The notes under the pieces: model-generated
Database searches by the model: none
Seen by the model: only the letters and a program-made list of their open reading frames with translations
Told to the model about the DNA's origin: nothing
Position numbers and translations under genes: made by a program
Part shown: piece by piece, positions 5,881-13,899 of the stretch
Layout of the letters: every line of letters starts with the position of its first letter
Position numbering within the stretch: the first letter of the stretch is position 1
Assembly: GCA_012960925.1 (NCBI GenBank)
Contig: DUAG01000010.1
Coordinates: 1-42,533, forward strand
Length of the DNA stretch: 42,533 nt
Origin: Candidatus Manganitrophaceae bacterium
GTDB lineage: Bacteria > Nitrospirota > Nitrospiria > SBBL01 > JAADHI01
Direction: 5' to 3'

Positions 5881-6885
5881 ATGAAAACAAAAAGATCTTT
5901 AATCGGACTGACGCTTATTCTTACAATGGGCCTGAACGCCTTCGGTACTCAGGATAGCCTTGGGAATACCGAAACAAAATCGGAAACCCTCCTAATTGAA
6001 CAAACTATATTGCTAATCGAACCGAGGGGTGTTGCTGTTGATCTAGGAAACAACCGCGCCTTCGTTGTAGACTTTGGCCTTGCTGCTTTGGTCTCGGTTG
6101 ACCTAAGAACCGGCAATCGAACCATCGTCTCTGACATCACGACAGGAAGCGGAATCCCTTTTGCTTTTCCGAGGGGCATCGCGGTTGATCCGGCGAACAA
6201 CCGCGCCTATGTTGTAGACTTTAGCCTTGCTGCTCTGGTCTCGATAGACCTTTCCACCGGAAACCGAACCTTAATCTCTGATAGCCAAACAGGAACCGGA
6301 GTTCCTTTTGTTTTTCTTAGAGGTGTTGCAGTTGATCCTGCAAATAATCGCGCCTTGGTGATCGACTTTACATTGGATGCCTTGATTTCGGTTGATCTCT
6401 CCACCGGAAACCGAACTACCCTCTCTGACGCCACAACAGGAACCGGAACCCCTTTTCTCGCTCCAGTTGGTGTCGCGCTTAACCTGGCCAACAATCGTGC
6501 TTTTGTTACCGACTTTGCCCTGGGCCTGATCTCGGTTGACCTCAGAACCGGGAATCGAATAATTGTTTCTAACGCCCAAAGAGGAACGGGACCCGTTTTT
6601 TCTCTTCCAAGGGGTGTCGCGCTTGATCCGGCGAACATCCAGGCCTTCGTGATCGACGGTGGTTTGGGTGCTCTGGTCTCAGTTGACCTTATCACCGGAG
6701 ACCGAACTATCGTCTCTGATGCCACAATAGGAACCGGAACTTCCTTTTCGGTCCCATTTCATATCGCGCTTGATCCGGCTAGGAGCCGCGCTTACGTCAC
6801 GGACCTTACTTTGAATGCCCTGGTCTCGGTTGACCTAAGAACCGGGAATCGAACCATCATCTCTACCACTGCAACAGGGAGCTGA
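5881..6885 (+). CDS. Secreted six-repeat beta-propeller-like protein
   Basis: A 334-aa protein with an N-terminal signal peptide (KTKRSLIGLTLILTMG, likely cleaved near AFGTQ). From about residue 48 it has six tandem repeats of 48-49 residues. Each has the pattern RGVAVDPANNRAFVVDF, then ALVSVDLRTGNRTIVSD, then TGTGTPF. Each repeat would give one blade, so a six-bladed propeller is likely, in the style of NHL/SMP-30-like proteins. Repeat 4 is one residue shorter and repeat 6 lacks its tail. The nucleotide repeats are also strong, which favours recombination. Location periplasmic or extracellular. No catalytic motif is seen; ligand binding or adhesion is a guess. It stands alone after vapC with a possible leaderless promoter. 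Confidence 0.75.
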   Translation: MKTKRSLIGLTLILTMGLNAFGTQDSLGNTETKSETLLIEQTILLIEPRGVAVDLGNNRAFVVDFGLAALVSVDLRTGNRTIVSDITTGSGIPFAFPRGIAVDPANNRAYVVDFSLAALVSIDLSTGNRTLISDSQTGTGVPFVFLRGVAVDPANNRALVIDFTLDALISVDLSTGNRTTLSDATTGTGTPFLAPVGVALNLANNRAFVTDFALGLISVDLRTGNRIIVSNAQRGTGPVFSLPRGVALDPANIQAFVIDGGLGALVSVDLITGDRTIVSDATIGTGTSFSVPFHIALDPARSRAYVTDLTLNALVSVDLRTGNRTIISTTATGS

Positions 6886-7098
6886 ACCCCTTTTTCACAA
6901 ACTCAGCCATGAAGACCATCCAGGAAACATTAACTCCCAACGCTCGGGGCTATCCTTCACGCTGGGGTGTCATGGGGGCAACACTTGGGCCTCTGGCGAT
7001 GCCATTCGTTTTATTATCAAAGAATAAGATTACCTTAATACCGGGTAGGGGAGTCAAAAAAGGCTCAGCCGCTTACATTTTACATTTGATAGGAAACG

Positions 7099-7549
7099 AT
7101 GGATAAATCTCAGATAGGGCTCTCAGGAGAGTTCCATACGTTAGCCCAGCTTACGCAGAGGGGGCTATGTTGCGACATTAACTCTCGGGAACACGAAGGG
7201 GATCGATAATCTCGTCACCAACCAAGAAATCAACAGATTATTCAAGGTTGAGGTTAAAACAACCAATCTTAAACCGAGAAAAGAGAAGTTGTTTGGCGAC
7301 GGTTTGTTTCATATGTGGCCTATGTCTATAAAGCATGAGAGAATCAAAGATAAAAATCTAGTCTATTATTTTATTGTGTTGCGTGATCCTGGAGAAACTC
7401 CCTTGTTCTTTCTTGTTTCGAGTGTCGAAATTTCGAATTATGTCTCTTGATAGCATCAGCACTGGCTGGACACAAGCATGAGAAAATTCCGCATTGAAAT
7501 AGAAGATCCCCATGGATATAGGGACAACTGGGGAATATTCAGAGATTAA
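7099..7549 (+). pseudogene. Decayed PD-(D/E)XK-like nuclease gene
   Basis: Three frames in succession spell one protein. The first starts at ATG 7099, preceded by aggaaa: MDKSQIGLSGEFH, then LAQLTQRGL. After a frameshift near 7180 it continues LTLGNTKGIDNLVTN, RLFKVEVKTTNLKP, LFGDGLFHMWPM and YYFIVLRDPGETPLFFLVSS to TGA near 7450. A third frame ends YRDNWGIFRD at TAA 7547-7549. FKVEVKTT fits the E-x-K part of a PD-(D/E)XK nuclease core, and GID could supply the Asp. With at least two frameshifts the gene is dead. The restored protein would be about 150 aa. Family assignment is my reading of motifs and order, not a search. Confidence 0.65.
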
Positions 7550-8053
7550 TTTTAAACATGGTAGTGGAATGCTTAAGAGCGCGGAAGAAAGATGAAGATT
7601 TTCCTCAGAGCCGGGTAGGGGAGGCGCAGTAGACTGCTCAGGGTTTTAAAACGAAGGCAGTTCAGCTTATCTATTCATCTTGTGGAACAGAGTTTGATTA
7701 CAGGGAAGGCGGTCAATGTTCTCACTGCAATCGATCTGTAAGAGGTTATTTTACAACATTCTTTAATTCGGATAGAATAAACAAGTTTTCGCCGAAGGAT
7801 GGGTCAGAGAGCGTTGGATCTTAAGACGCAATTACTTTACAAGGTGTAGTCGTCAGTTTGCAGGGGCAGGAAAGGTAGGGGCGATAGATTTTTGCCCTCA
7901 TACCGTCATTCCCGCATGTTTCATATGGGACCCAGAAGGTTGGATCGTTCGCTGGATTCTAGTTTAGGTATTGCCGGAATTACAATAAACTGTGTATTCA
8001 ATCTTTATAATGCACTCCCGTAAGCTGTTATTTGGAAAATAAGGGGGAATGAA
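7550..8053. other. Non-coding stretch with decayed fragments
   Basis: No intact gene. A start-less open frame runs 7633-7824 on the plus strand with CGTEFDYREGGQCSHCNRS, a broken zinc-ribbon-like segment. Around 7900-7960 ccgtcattcccgcatg and ggattctag resemble half of a palindromic intergenic repeat common in bacteria. A TATAAT at 8006-8011 without a clear -35 box may serve the next gene. Confidence 0.4.
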
Positions 8054-8812
8054 ATGGCATGGTGGGGAACAGGCATTGGCGCAGGTATTGGGTTAATTTT
8101 TGGTGGTCCAATCGGCGCAATCATAGGGGCAGGTCTCGGAAGCAGCCTTACTCAGGGTCGGTCACAGCTCGGAACGGGCCAACAGAAACAGATTGGGTTT
8201 CTCGTGGCGGCATTTACAATGCTGGGGAAGATCGCCAAAGCGGACGGGTTCGTTTCCCCTGATGAGGTCGAATTCATAGAGACCTTTATGACGAAGGAAT
8301 TGGAATTAGATGCTCGGTCAAGAAAGGTCGCGATTGAGATTTTTAATCGGGCTAAATCAGATGAAACATCGATTTACAAATATGCACAACAATTTTCTGA
8401 AATATTTCGAAACGACGCTGCCATGCGGGAGACGATCTACAGGGTCCTATTCATGACCGCCATGGCCGATGGCCACCTCCATCCAGCAGAAAAGGAGATC
8501 CTCCAGAAACTCCCGATATACCTCCAGATTAAGAATGATGCTTATCACCGATTTGAATCTGCAATTGCTGGAAATAGTTCATCTGTTGGAAATTTAGAGC
8601 AATTCTATGCGACCTTGGAGGTTGATCAAAATGCGACCGATGCGGAAATAAAAAAGGCTTACCGGAAAAAATGCCAGGAATACCACCCTGATAAATTGGC
8701 CTCTAAAGGACTGCCGGAAGGATTCACGAAGTTTGCCAATGAACAGATGTCGCAGTTTTCAGATGCGTATGACAAGATTACGAATAGTAGGCGGAAACAT
8801 GTACAGAATTGA
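8054..8812 (+). CDS. TerB-domain/DnaJ-domain co-chaperone (DjlA-like)
   Basis: A 252-aa protein with three parts. Residues 3-32 are Gly-rich and hydrophobic (GTGIGAGIG...GPIGAIIGAGLG), probably a membrane anchor or glycine zipper. Residues 45-160 form a TerB-like helical domain with the acidic motifs AKADGFVSPDEVEFIE and AMADGHLHPAEKEIL. Residues 185-250 form a J domain with FYATLEVDQNATDAEIKKAY and HPDK, the HPD being the DnaK-stimulating motif. This order matches DjlA, though the N-terminal anchor is different in detail. It should stimulate DnaK at the membrane. The start has a strong site (aagggggaatgaaATG). It stands alone, upstream of a group of hairpins. Confidence 0.85.
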   Translation: MAWWGTGIGAGIGLIFGGPIGAIIGAGLGSSLTQGRSQLGTGQQKQIGFLVAAFTMLGKIAKADGFVSPDEVEFIETFMTKELELDARSRKVAIEIFNRAKSDETSIYKYAQQFSEIFRNDAAMRETIYRVLFMTAMADGHLHPAEKEILQKLPIYLQIKNDAYHRFESAIAGNSSSVGNLEQFYATLEVDQNATDAEIKKAYRKKCQEYHPDKLASKGLPEGFTKFANEQMSQFSDAYDKITNSRRKHVQN

Positions 8813-8870
8813 AATACCTATCCTCTGAGTAACGATTCCCATTCGTAACCTTGCATAGATGGAACTACAC

Positions 8871-8907
8871 AAACGTTGAGGGTTTCTTCCAGAAACCCTC
8901 AACGTTT
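8871..8907. terminator. Perfect 16-bp hairpin, probable bidirectional terminator
   Basis: aaacgttgagggtttc (8871-8886) is exactly complementary to 8892-8907 around a 5-nt loop. There is no long T run after it, so it may act as an RNA stabiliser or a weak terminator for the DjlA-like gene 60 bp upstream. Confidence 0.6.
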
Positions 8908-8908
8908 G

Positions 8909-8960
8909 CTATGACACCCCAGGAAACGCGGGAGTAACCCTATTTTCTAGGGTGTCATAG
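8909..8960. repeat. 11-bp inverted repeat with 30-bp spacer
   Basis: ctatgacaccc (8909-8919) pairs exactly with gggtgtcatag (8950-8960). It starts two bases after the perfect hairpin at 8871-8907. A third short hairpin, aggatat-ttc-atatcct, follows at 8986-9002. Function unknown. Confidence 0.6.
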
Positions 8961-9002
8961 TGGCCACATCTGGGCGGGGAGGGAAAGGATATTTCATATC
9001 CT

Positions 9003-9246
9003 CTCTAGATTAACCACTTAATTTGTTACCAACCATCATTCCGAGAGGTGAATACCTTTTGTTTAAATCCCACATCCCATCCTTGATACGTCTTTATTGG
9101 GACCATCCCACCGAAATGACGCACGTTAATTCGAAAGTTCCCCTTTTTTTGTAACCTTTTGCCTCCTCAAGGGTCTATCACTTTAGAAGGACGAATAGAA
9201 GGTCAGCCAGCGATTCGATAAACGAGCGATAAAGGAGGTAAATACA
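9003..9246. other. Intergenic region before the DUF2892 pair
   Basis: No coding sequence is seen. The only clear signal is the strong ribosome site ataaaggaggt just before 9247. No convincing promoter was recognised. Confidence 0.4.
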
Positions 9247-9486
9247 ATGACAATCGAAAGAGCCCTTCGGCTAATTGCAGGGACTGTTGTATTGGTCAGT
9301 TTGGCACTCTCTGTCTTTCATAGCCAAAACTGGCTCTTCTTAACCGCATTTGTCGGCCTAAATCTTTTTCAATCGGGCTTTAGCAATTGGTGCCCGATGA
9401 TGTGGATCCTTGAAAAGACCGGTCTTCACCGGGAAGTGAAAGTGGCGAGCAGTAAAGAAGGGGCCTCCGACCAGCTCGTGGTTTAA
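9247..9486 (+). CDS. DUF2892-type small membrane protein, longer copy
   Basis: A 79-aa inner-membrane protein of the DUF2892 (YgaP membrane-domain-like) type. The family pattern is visible: ERALRLIAG at the start, two hydrophobic segments (residues 9-25 and 29-45), then SNWCPMMWIL, with the conserved Cys-Pro and a short charged tail. The start has aaaggaggt a few bases upstream. A second, shorter copy follows 41 bp downstream, so the two were probably duplicated. In other proteins this domain is fused to a rhodanese domain; here it is free-standing, though two rhodanese genes occur later in the window. Role unknown, possibly sulfur- or metal-related. Confidence 0.85.
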   Translation: MTIERALRLIAGTVVLVSLALSVFHSQNWLFLTAFVGLNLFQSGFSNWCPMMWILEKTGLHREVKVASSKEGASDQLVV

Positions 9487-9527
9487 GAGGTAATAATAAT
9501 TCAACTTTAATAAATGGAGGTATTGCC

Positions 9528-9713
9528 ATGAAATGTAATGTGGGAAAAGTCGATAGGACAATGAGAATCATCTTAGGGATCGCCATTGTTGCCGCAGGGA
9601 TCCATTTTGAGAGCCTGTGGGGCGCGGTTGGGGCCATCCCTCTTCTGACCGGTTCTATCGGGTGGTGTCCAATCTATTCTCCTTTTGGCCTCTCCACCTG
9701 TTCTAGGAAGTAA
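9528..9713 (+). CDS. DUF2892-type small membrane protein, shorter copy
   Basis: A 61-aa member of the same family as the upstream gene. It begins MKCNVGKVDRTMRIILGIAI, the typical start, has two membrane segments, and ends with IGWCPIYSPFGLSTC, where Cys-Pro and the final Cys are typical. An ATG with ggaggt upstream makes the start firm. It probably shares a transcript with the preceding copy, ended by the hairpin at 9727-9769. Function of the family is not established. Confidence 0.88.
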   Translation: MKCNVGKVDRTMRIILGIAIVAAGIHFESLWGAVGAIPLLTGSIGWCPIYSPFGLSTCSRK

Positions 9714-9726
9714 ACCCAAATGCCAG

Positions 9727-9769
9727 AAGGGATGGCACCGCATTGATTACGCTTGCGGCGCCATCCCTT
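9727..9769 (+). terminator. Hairpin terminator after the DUF2892 pair
   Basis: aagggatggc (9727-9736) pairs with gccatccctt (9760-9769), and the stem continues inward with ccgca and tgcgg. A short tgctttat follows instead of a clean T run. Confidence 0.6.
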
Positions 9770-9829
9770 GCTTTATGAATAATGATCAGTATGAAGAGGA
9801 GTTGCTGATTCGTTTCCAGCGGAAAACAG

Positions 9830-10393
9830 ATGAGGATCACTGAAAAACAACTCAAAAAATACCCGTGGGTCCTGGCTCCTTTCTTTTGGAGCCAGAAAAT
9901 AAAATATGGACAAGTCCTGAAACCCGGATTACTCTGGGCCAGGGTCCCGAAATTGTTTGCAGCCGTTGCGACACTCTACGGCGTATTGGATAGGAAAGGA
10001 TCCCCCCTGAGTCCTGCATTACGTTCATTGGTGACCGTCAGGGTCTCGCAGATCAACTGGTGCCGTTTCTGCGTCGATATTAACGCGGCCACACTTGCAA
10101 AAAGGTCCGGTTCAATGGAAAAAGTGGAAGCGGTCGAACGATGGCGGGAAAGTGAGCTTTTCGACGAAAAAGAGAAAGTCGTTCTTGAATATGCAGAAGC
10201 GATGACTGATTCCAACCAGCAAGTGACCGATACTATGGTTGAACGATTAAAACAATTCTTCGATGAAGAGGGCATTGTGGAGTTGACCGGACTCATCGCC
10301 TTCCAAAACCTGTCGAGCAAATTCAATAGCGCCCTTGATGTCCCTGCTCAAGGTTTTTGCAAACTTCCCTCTGAAGAAATGCGTAAGTCTTAA
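9830..10393 (+). CDS. Carboxymuconolactone decarboxylase (AhpD-like) family protein
   Basis: A 187-aa all-helical protein of the CMD/AhpD family. The core motif SPALRSLVTVRVSQINWCRFCVDIN has the Cys-x2-Cys pair (WCRFC) used by AhpD-type members for thiol-peroxidase chemistry. This is followed by LFDEKEKVVLEYAEAMT and LTGLIAFQNLSSKFNSAL, the usual second half. Most likely a cytosolic redox enzyme rather than a true decarboxylase. It lies 30 bp upstream of the RND exporter gene on the same strand and could share its transcript. No strong ribosome site is visible at the chosen ATG, so the start is moderately certain. Confidence 0.82.
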   Translation: MRITEKQLKKYPWVLAPFFWSQKIKYGQVLKPGLLWARVPKLFAAVATLYGVLDRKGSPLSPALRSLVTVRVSQINWCRFCVDINAATLAKRSGSMEKVEAVERWRESELFDEKEKVVLEYAEAMTDSNQQVTDTMVERLKQFFDEEGIVELTGLIAFQNLSSKFNSALDVPAQGFCKLPSEEMRKS

Positions 10394-10423
10394 TAACGGC
10401 TTCATGGCAAGGAGAAAGGCACA

Positions 10424-13054
10424 ATGAAACGCATCATCAACCATCCTAAGACCGTCACATTTCTGATGATTTTCACCACCCTTATTTTTGCCCTGACGGC
10501 GGCCCTTCCAAGTCTCTGGCCTGAAAGCTTTCCTTATCTCCACTCGCTTCATGTCGATACCGATCCGGAAAACATGCTCCCTGAGGATGAGGCCAGCCGC
10601 GTATTTCATAATCAGATGAAGCGGACGTTCTCTTTGAATGACATGATCGTCCTTGGCATCGTCAATGAGAAACATCCTGAAGGGGTCTTTAACCGTGAAT
10701 CGTTGGGGAAAATCTATGAACTGACCGAACATGCCAAGACCCTTCACTGGCCCGACCCGGAGAGACAGGACGAGCAGATCGGAGTCGTCGAGATCGACCT
10801 GCTTGCCCCTTCAACGGTCGACAGTATGGCACAGGAGGGACTCGGCACGGTCAAGTTTGAATGGCTGATGCCGACCTCTCCCGCAAGTGACGCCGAAGCC
10901 CTGGCCATCCGCCGGAAGGCTGAACGAATTCCATTCTTAAATGGTACTCTCCTTTCAGAGGATGGAAAGGCGGTTGCGGTCTACATTCCGTTGACCTCTA
11001 AAGAAGTCAGTCACAAGGTTGCGACCGCCTTGCAGGAAAAGATCGCGTCCTTTACCGGTGACGAGAAGTATTACATTACCGGCCTGCCCATCGCAGAAGA
11101 GACCTTCGGCATTGAGATGTTTAAACAGATGGCGATCTCCGCACCAATCGCCATGCTGATTATCTTCATCCTGTTGTATTTCTTTTTTAAAAAACTGTCC
11201 CTGATTATCTCCCCGATGATTGTCGCTGTCGTCTCGGTACTCTCCACGATGGGACTCCTGATCGCAACCGGGAATACGATCCATATCATGAGTTCCATGA
11301 TCCCGATCTTCATCATGCCGATCGCGGTCCTGGATGCCATTCATATTCTCTCTGAATTTTTTGATCGCTATCAGGAGACGAAGGATCGGAAGAAGACAAT
11401 CCTTCAGGTCATGAAGACCCTTTTTGCTCCGATGTTGTATACCTCCCTCACGACTGCGGCGGGATTCGGATCGCTCGCCTTTACCCCGATTCCGCCGGTC
11501 AGAACCTTTGGTCTCTTTATCGCGATTGGGGTCATGCTCGCCTGGTTCTGGACCATCACCTTTATTCCAGCATCAATTATGTTCATCAAAAAAGAGACCC
11601 TTGAAAACTTTGGCCTGAAGAAGACGAAGAATCAAAGCACAGGTTTCCTTGAATGGGTCGGGCGAATGACCACTGATCATGCCAAAGCCGTCCTAAGCGG
11701 GACACTCATCCTGACCCTGGTTGCCGTCTACGGTATTTCTCAGATCAGAATCAATGACAATCCGATCAAGTGGTTTGAGCCTTCTCACCCGATACGGGTT
11801 GCAGACAAGGTCTTGAACGAACACTTCGGAGGCACCTACATGGCCTATCTCACCCTGGAGGCAGAAGAGGTTGGTACAAAACCGGATCAGTATGCGAATG
11901 CGCTCTTGAGACGCCTGACCACCGATGCTGAAGCGGTGCAGGATCTTATCCCCTTCATAAAGGAAGTGCTGCAAAAAACAGGGCCTGAGGTCGTACGTCT
12001 CGGTCAAGCGGTCAAGTCGAAGGACGTCCTCCTTGATCAGCTGGAGGCCTTTGCAGAGACAGAAATGTCGTCTGCCTCCGATAAGGCCTTTGAGGCTTGG
12101 GAGGAAGTCCTTTTTTTCATCGATAAAGAACGTCAGAGGGGGGAGATCTTCAAACAGCCAAAAGTCCTAGCCTATATTGCTGACATACAGGAACATCTTC
12201 TGACGACAGGCATTGTCGGAAAATCGAACTCGCTTTCCGATATCGTTAAAACCGTCCATCGTGAACTCTTTCTGGGAGAAGCGAAGGCCTTTCGGATCCC
12301 CGATTCGTCCAATGCCGTGGCGCAAACCCTCATCACCTACCAGAACAGTCACCGCCCGCAGGATCTCTGGCATTTTGTCACACCCGACTATCGCACCACA
12401 TCTCTCTGGGTCCAGCTTACGAGCGGCGACAACCTAGACATGGAAAAAGTGGTTATCGCAGTCGATCAATTTATCGAGGAGAACCCACCTCCGGTATCAC
12501 TTCAACATCGCTGGTTTGGTTTGACCTATATCAACGGGGTCTGGCAAGAGAAGATGGTGACCGGAATGCTCTATGCGTTTGTTGGCAGTTTCCTGATCGT
12601 CCTCATCATGATGGTTATCCTCTTCCGATCACTCCTCTGGGGACTCCTCGCGATGGTGCCGTTGACGGTGACGATTGGCTTGATCTATGGGGTAATCGGT
12701 CTGATTGGAAAAGATTACGATATGCCGGTCGCCGTCCTCTCCTCTTTAAGTCTGGGGCTCTCGGTCGATTATGCGATTCATTTTCTGGCGCGGAGCCGAA
12801 GCCTTCAGAAAGAACACGGCTCTTGGGCAAAGGCCCGGCATGCTGTCTTCGGAGAACCGGCCCGTGCCATCGTACGGAATGCCATCGTTGTCGGAGTGGG
12901 CTTTCTCCCCTTGCTGGCAGCACCTTTGGTGCCGTATCAAACCGTCGGAGTTTTCATCGCAGCCATCCTCTTTACAGCTGGGGTGGCGACGATCCTGATC
13001 CTGCCCGCCCTGATCAGAATCATGGAACCTTGGCTTTTTCCCGCGAAACAATAA
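10424..13054 (+). CDS. RND/MMPL-superfamily exporter
   Basis: An 876-aa inner-membrane exporter of the RND superfamily (MMPL type), expected to use the proton gradient. It shows the usual duplicated layout. There is one membrane helix (residues 9-28), a large periplasmic loop with VDTDPENMLPEDEAS, and five helices at about 230-390, including MPIAVLDAIHILSEFFDRY. A second single helix comes near 425, then another periplasmic loop, and a second helix group at about 700-870 with LSVDYAIHFLARSR. The Asp residues in the DAIH and DYAIH motifs are the likely proton-relay residues. Length is normal. The next two genes encode a LolA-like periplasmic protein and an outer-membrane barrel, so the three may form a route for a lipid-like molecule. 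The substrate cannot be read from sequence. Confidence 0.88.
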   Translation: MKRIINHPKTVTFLMIFTTLIFALTAALPSLWPESFPYLHSLHVDTDPENMLPEDEASRVFHNQMKRTFSLNDMIVLGIVNEKHPEGVFNRESLGKIYELTEHAKTLHWPDPERQDEQIGVVEIDLLAPSTVDSMAQEGLGTVKFEWLMPTSPASDAEALAIRRKAERIPFLNGTLLSEDGKAVAVYIPLTSKEVSHKVATALQEKIASFTGDEKYYITGLPIAEETFGIEMFKQMAISAPIAMLIIFILLYFFFKKLSLIISPMIVAVVSVLSTMGLLIATGNTIHIMSSMIPIFIMPIAVLDAIHILSEFFDRYQETKDRKKTILQVMKTLFAPMLYTSLTTAAGFGSLAFTPIPPVRTFGLFIAIGVMLAWFWTITFIPASIMFIKKETLENFGLKKTKNQSTGFLEWVGRMTTDHAKAVLSGTLILTLVAVYGISQIRINDNPIKWFEPSHPIRVADKVLNEHFGGTYMAYLTLEAEEVGTKPDQYANALLRRLTTDAEAVQDLIPFIKEVLQKTGPEVVRLGQAVKSKDVLLDQLEAFAETEMSSASDKAFEAWEEVLFFIDKERQRGEIFKQPKVLAYIADIQEHLLTTGIVGKSNSLSDIVKTVHRELFLGEAKAFRIPDSSNAVAQTLITYQNSHRPQDLWHFVTPDYRTTSLWVQLTSGDNLDMEKVVIAVDQFIEENPPPVSLQHRWFGLTYINGVWQEKMVTGMLYAFVGSFLIVLIMMVILFRSLLWGLLAMVPLTVTIGLIYGVIGLIGKDYDMPVAVLSSLSLGLSVDYAIHFLARSRSLQKEHGSWAKARHAVFGEPARAIVRNAIVVGVGFLPLLAAPLVPYQTVGVFIAAILFTAGVATILILPALIRIMEPWLFPAKQ

Positions 13055-13074
13055 TGATTGAAAGGAGGGACAAA

Positions 13075-13899
13075 ATGATACGTCGCATGAATTACATCGG
13101 GATCATCATTTATTTTATTATTTTTGGATCGGCGGCTCTGGCCATTGCAAAGGAGTCGAAGGAAGCCGATACACTCTCGGCAGACCTCATTGTTAAAAAG
13201 ACCATCCAGGCCTCTTATTACTCTGGAGCGGATGGCCGCGCTCAGGTCTCCATGACGATGAAGGACAGTCAGGGTAGAAAACGGAAACGGCGCTTTACGA
13301 TCCTCAGACGGAATGTGACTGAGCAACCAGGAGGAGACCAACAGTTTTATGTTTACTTCCACCGCCCTGCCGATGTCAACAAAACCGTCTTCATGGTTTG
13401 GAAAAAGGTCAAGCAAGACGATGATCGCTGGCTCTACCTGCCCGCCCTTGACCTTGTGAAACGAATCGCGGCCAGTGACGAGCGGACCAGCTTTGTCGGT
13501 TCTGATTTTTTCTACGAAGATGTCTCAGGACGGGGTTTTGATGAAGATACCCACACGCTTGTTGAGACAACAAAAAACTACTATGTTGTGGAGAATCGCC
13601 CCATAGATCCCAAGTCCGTCGAGTTTGCATCGTACAAAGCCTGGATTCATCGGAAGACATTTCTCCCTGTAAAAATTGAGTATTTTAACAAGATGAATGA
13701 AAAATACCGCATTTACGAAGTCCTGAAGGTGACGACGGTCCAGGGTTATCCAACCATTGCCCAGGCGAGAATGAAGGACCTGCGGACAAAGAGCGAGACA
13801 CTCATCGCATATTCCGGGGTCAAGTATGATATCGGGCTTCCTGAAGAGATTTTTACGGAGCGATATCTCCGTAATCCACCGAGGAAATATCTCCGATGA
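13075..13899 (+). CDS. Outer-membrane lipoprotein-sorting-like (LolA fold) periplasmic protein
   Basis: A 274-aa exported protein resembling the COG2834 'outer membrane lipoprotein-sorting' group. The signal peptide is clear (YIGIIIYFIIFGSAALAIA), and the mature part begins near KESKEAD. Features of the group are ADLIVKKTIQASYY near the start, strand-rich MSMTMKD, RRFTILRR, YVYFHRPADVN, VWKKVKQDDDRWLYLPALD, and SDFFYEDV. The fold should hold a hydrophobic ligand in the periplasm. The ATG at 13075 has aaaggaggga upstream and is 20 bp after the exporter gene. A longer start is possible but adds residues ahead of the signal. The stop overlaps the next start (ATGA), so all three genes are very likely one operon. 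Confidence 0.82.
   Translation: MIRRMNYIGIIIYFIIFGSAALAIAKESKEADTLSADLIVKKTIQASYYSGADGRAQVSMTMKDSQGRKRKRRFTILRRNVTEQPGGDQQFYVYFHRPADVNKTVFMVWKKVKQDDDRWLYLPALDLVKRIAASDERTSFVGSDFFYEDVSGRGFDEDTHTLVETTKNYYVVENRPIDPKSVEFASYKAWIHRKTFLPVKIEYFNKMNEKYRIYEVLKVTTVQGYPTIAQARMKDLRTKSETLIAYSGVKYDIGLPEEIFTERYLRNPPRKYLR

Noticed and set aside
5949..6725. Long minus-strand frames within the propeller gene
   Set aside because: Mirror of the tandem repeat on the other strand; periodic codons explain them.
6909..7106. 65-codon plus-strand frame after the propeller gene
   Set aside because: No ribosome site, no recognisable domain, and it overlaps the start of the decayed nuclease gene.
5838..7620. The 10-mer ccgggtaggg occurs at 5838, 7041 and 7611
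   Set aside because: One copy is the coding end of vapC and the flanks do not align. Too short to call a repeat family.
9105..9140. ggaactt with gtca on the minus strand, like an ECF promoter
   Set aside because: Spacing is short and it points away from any gene.
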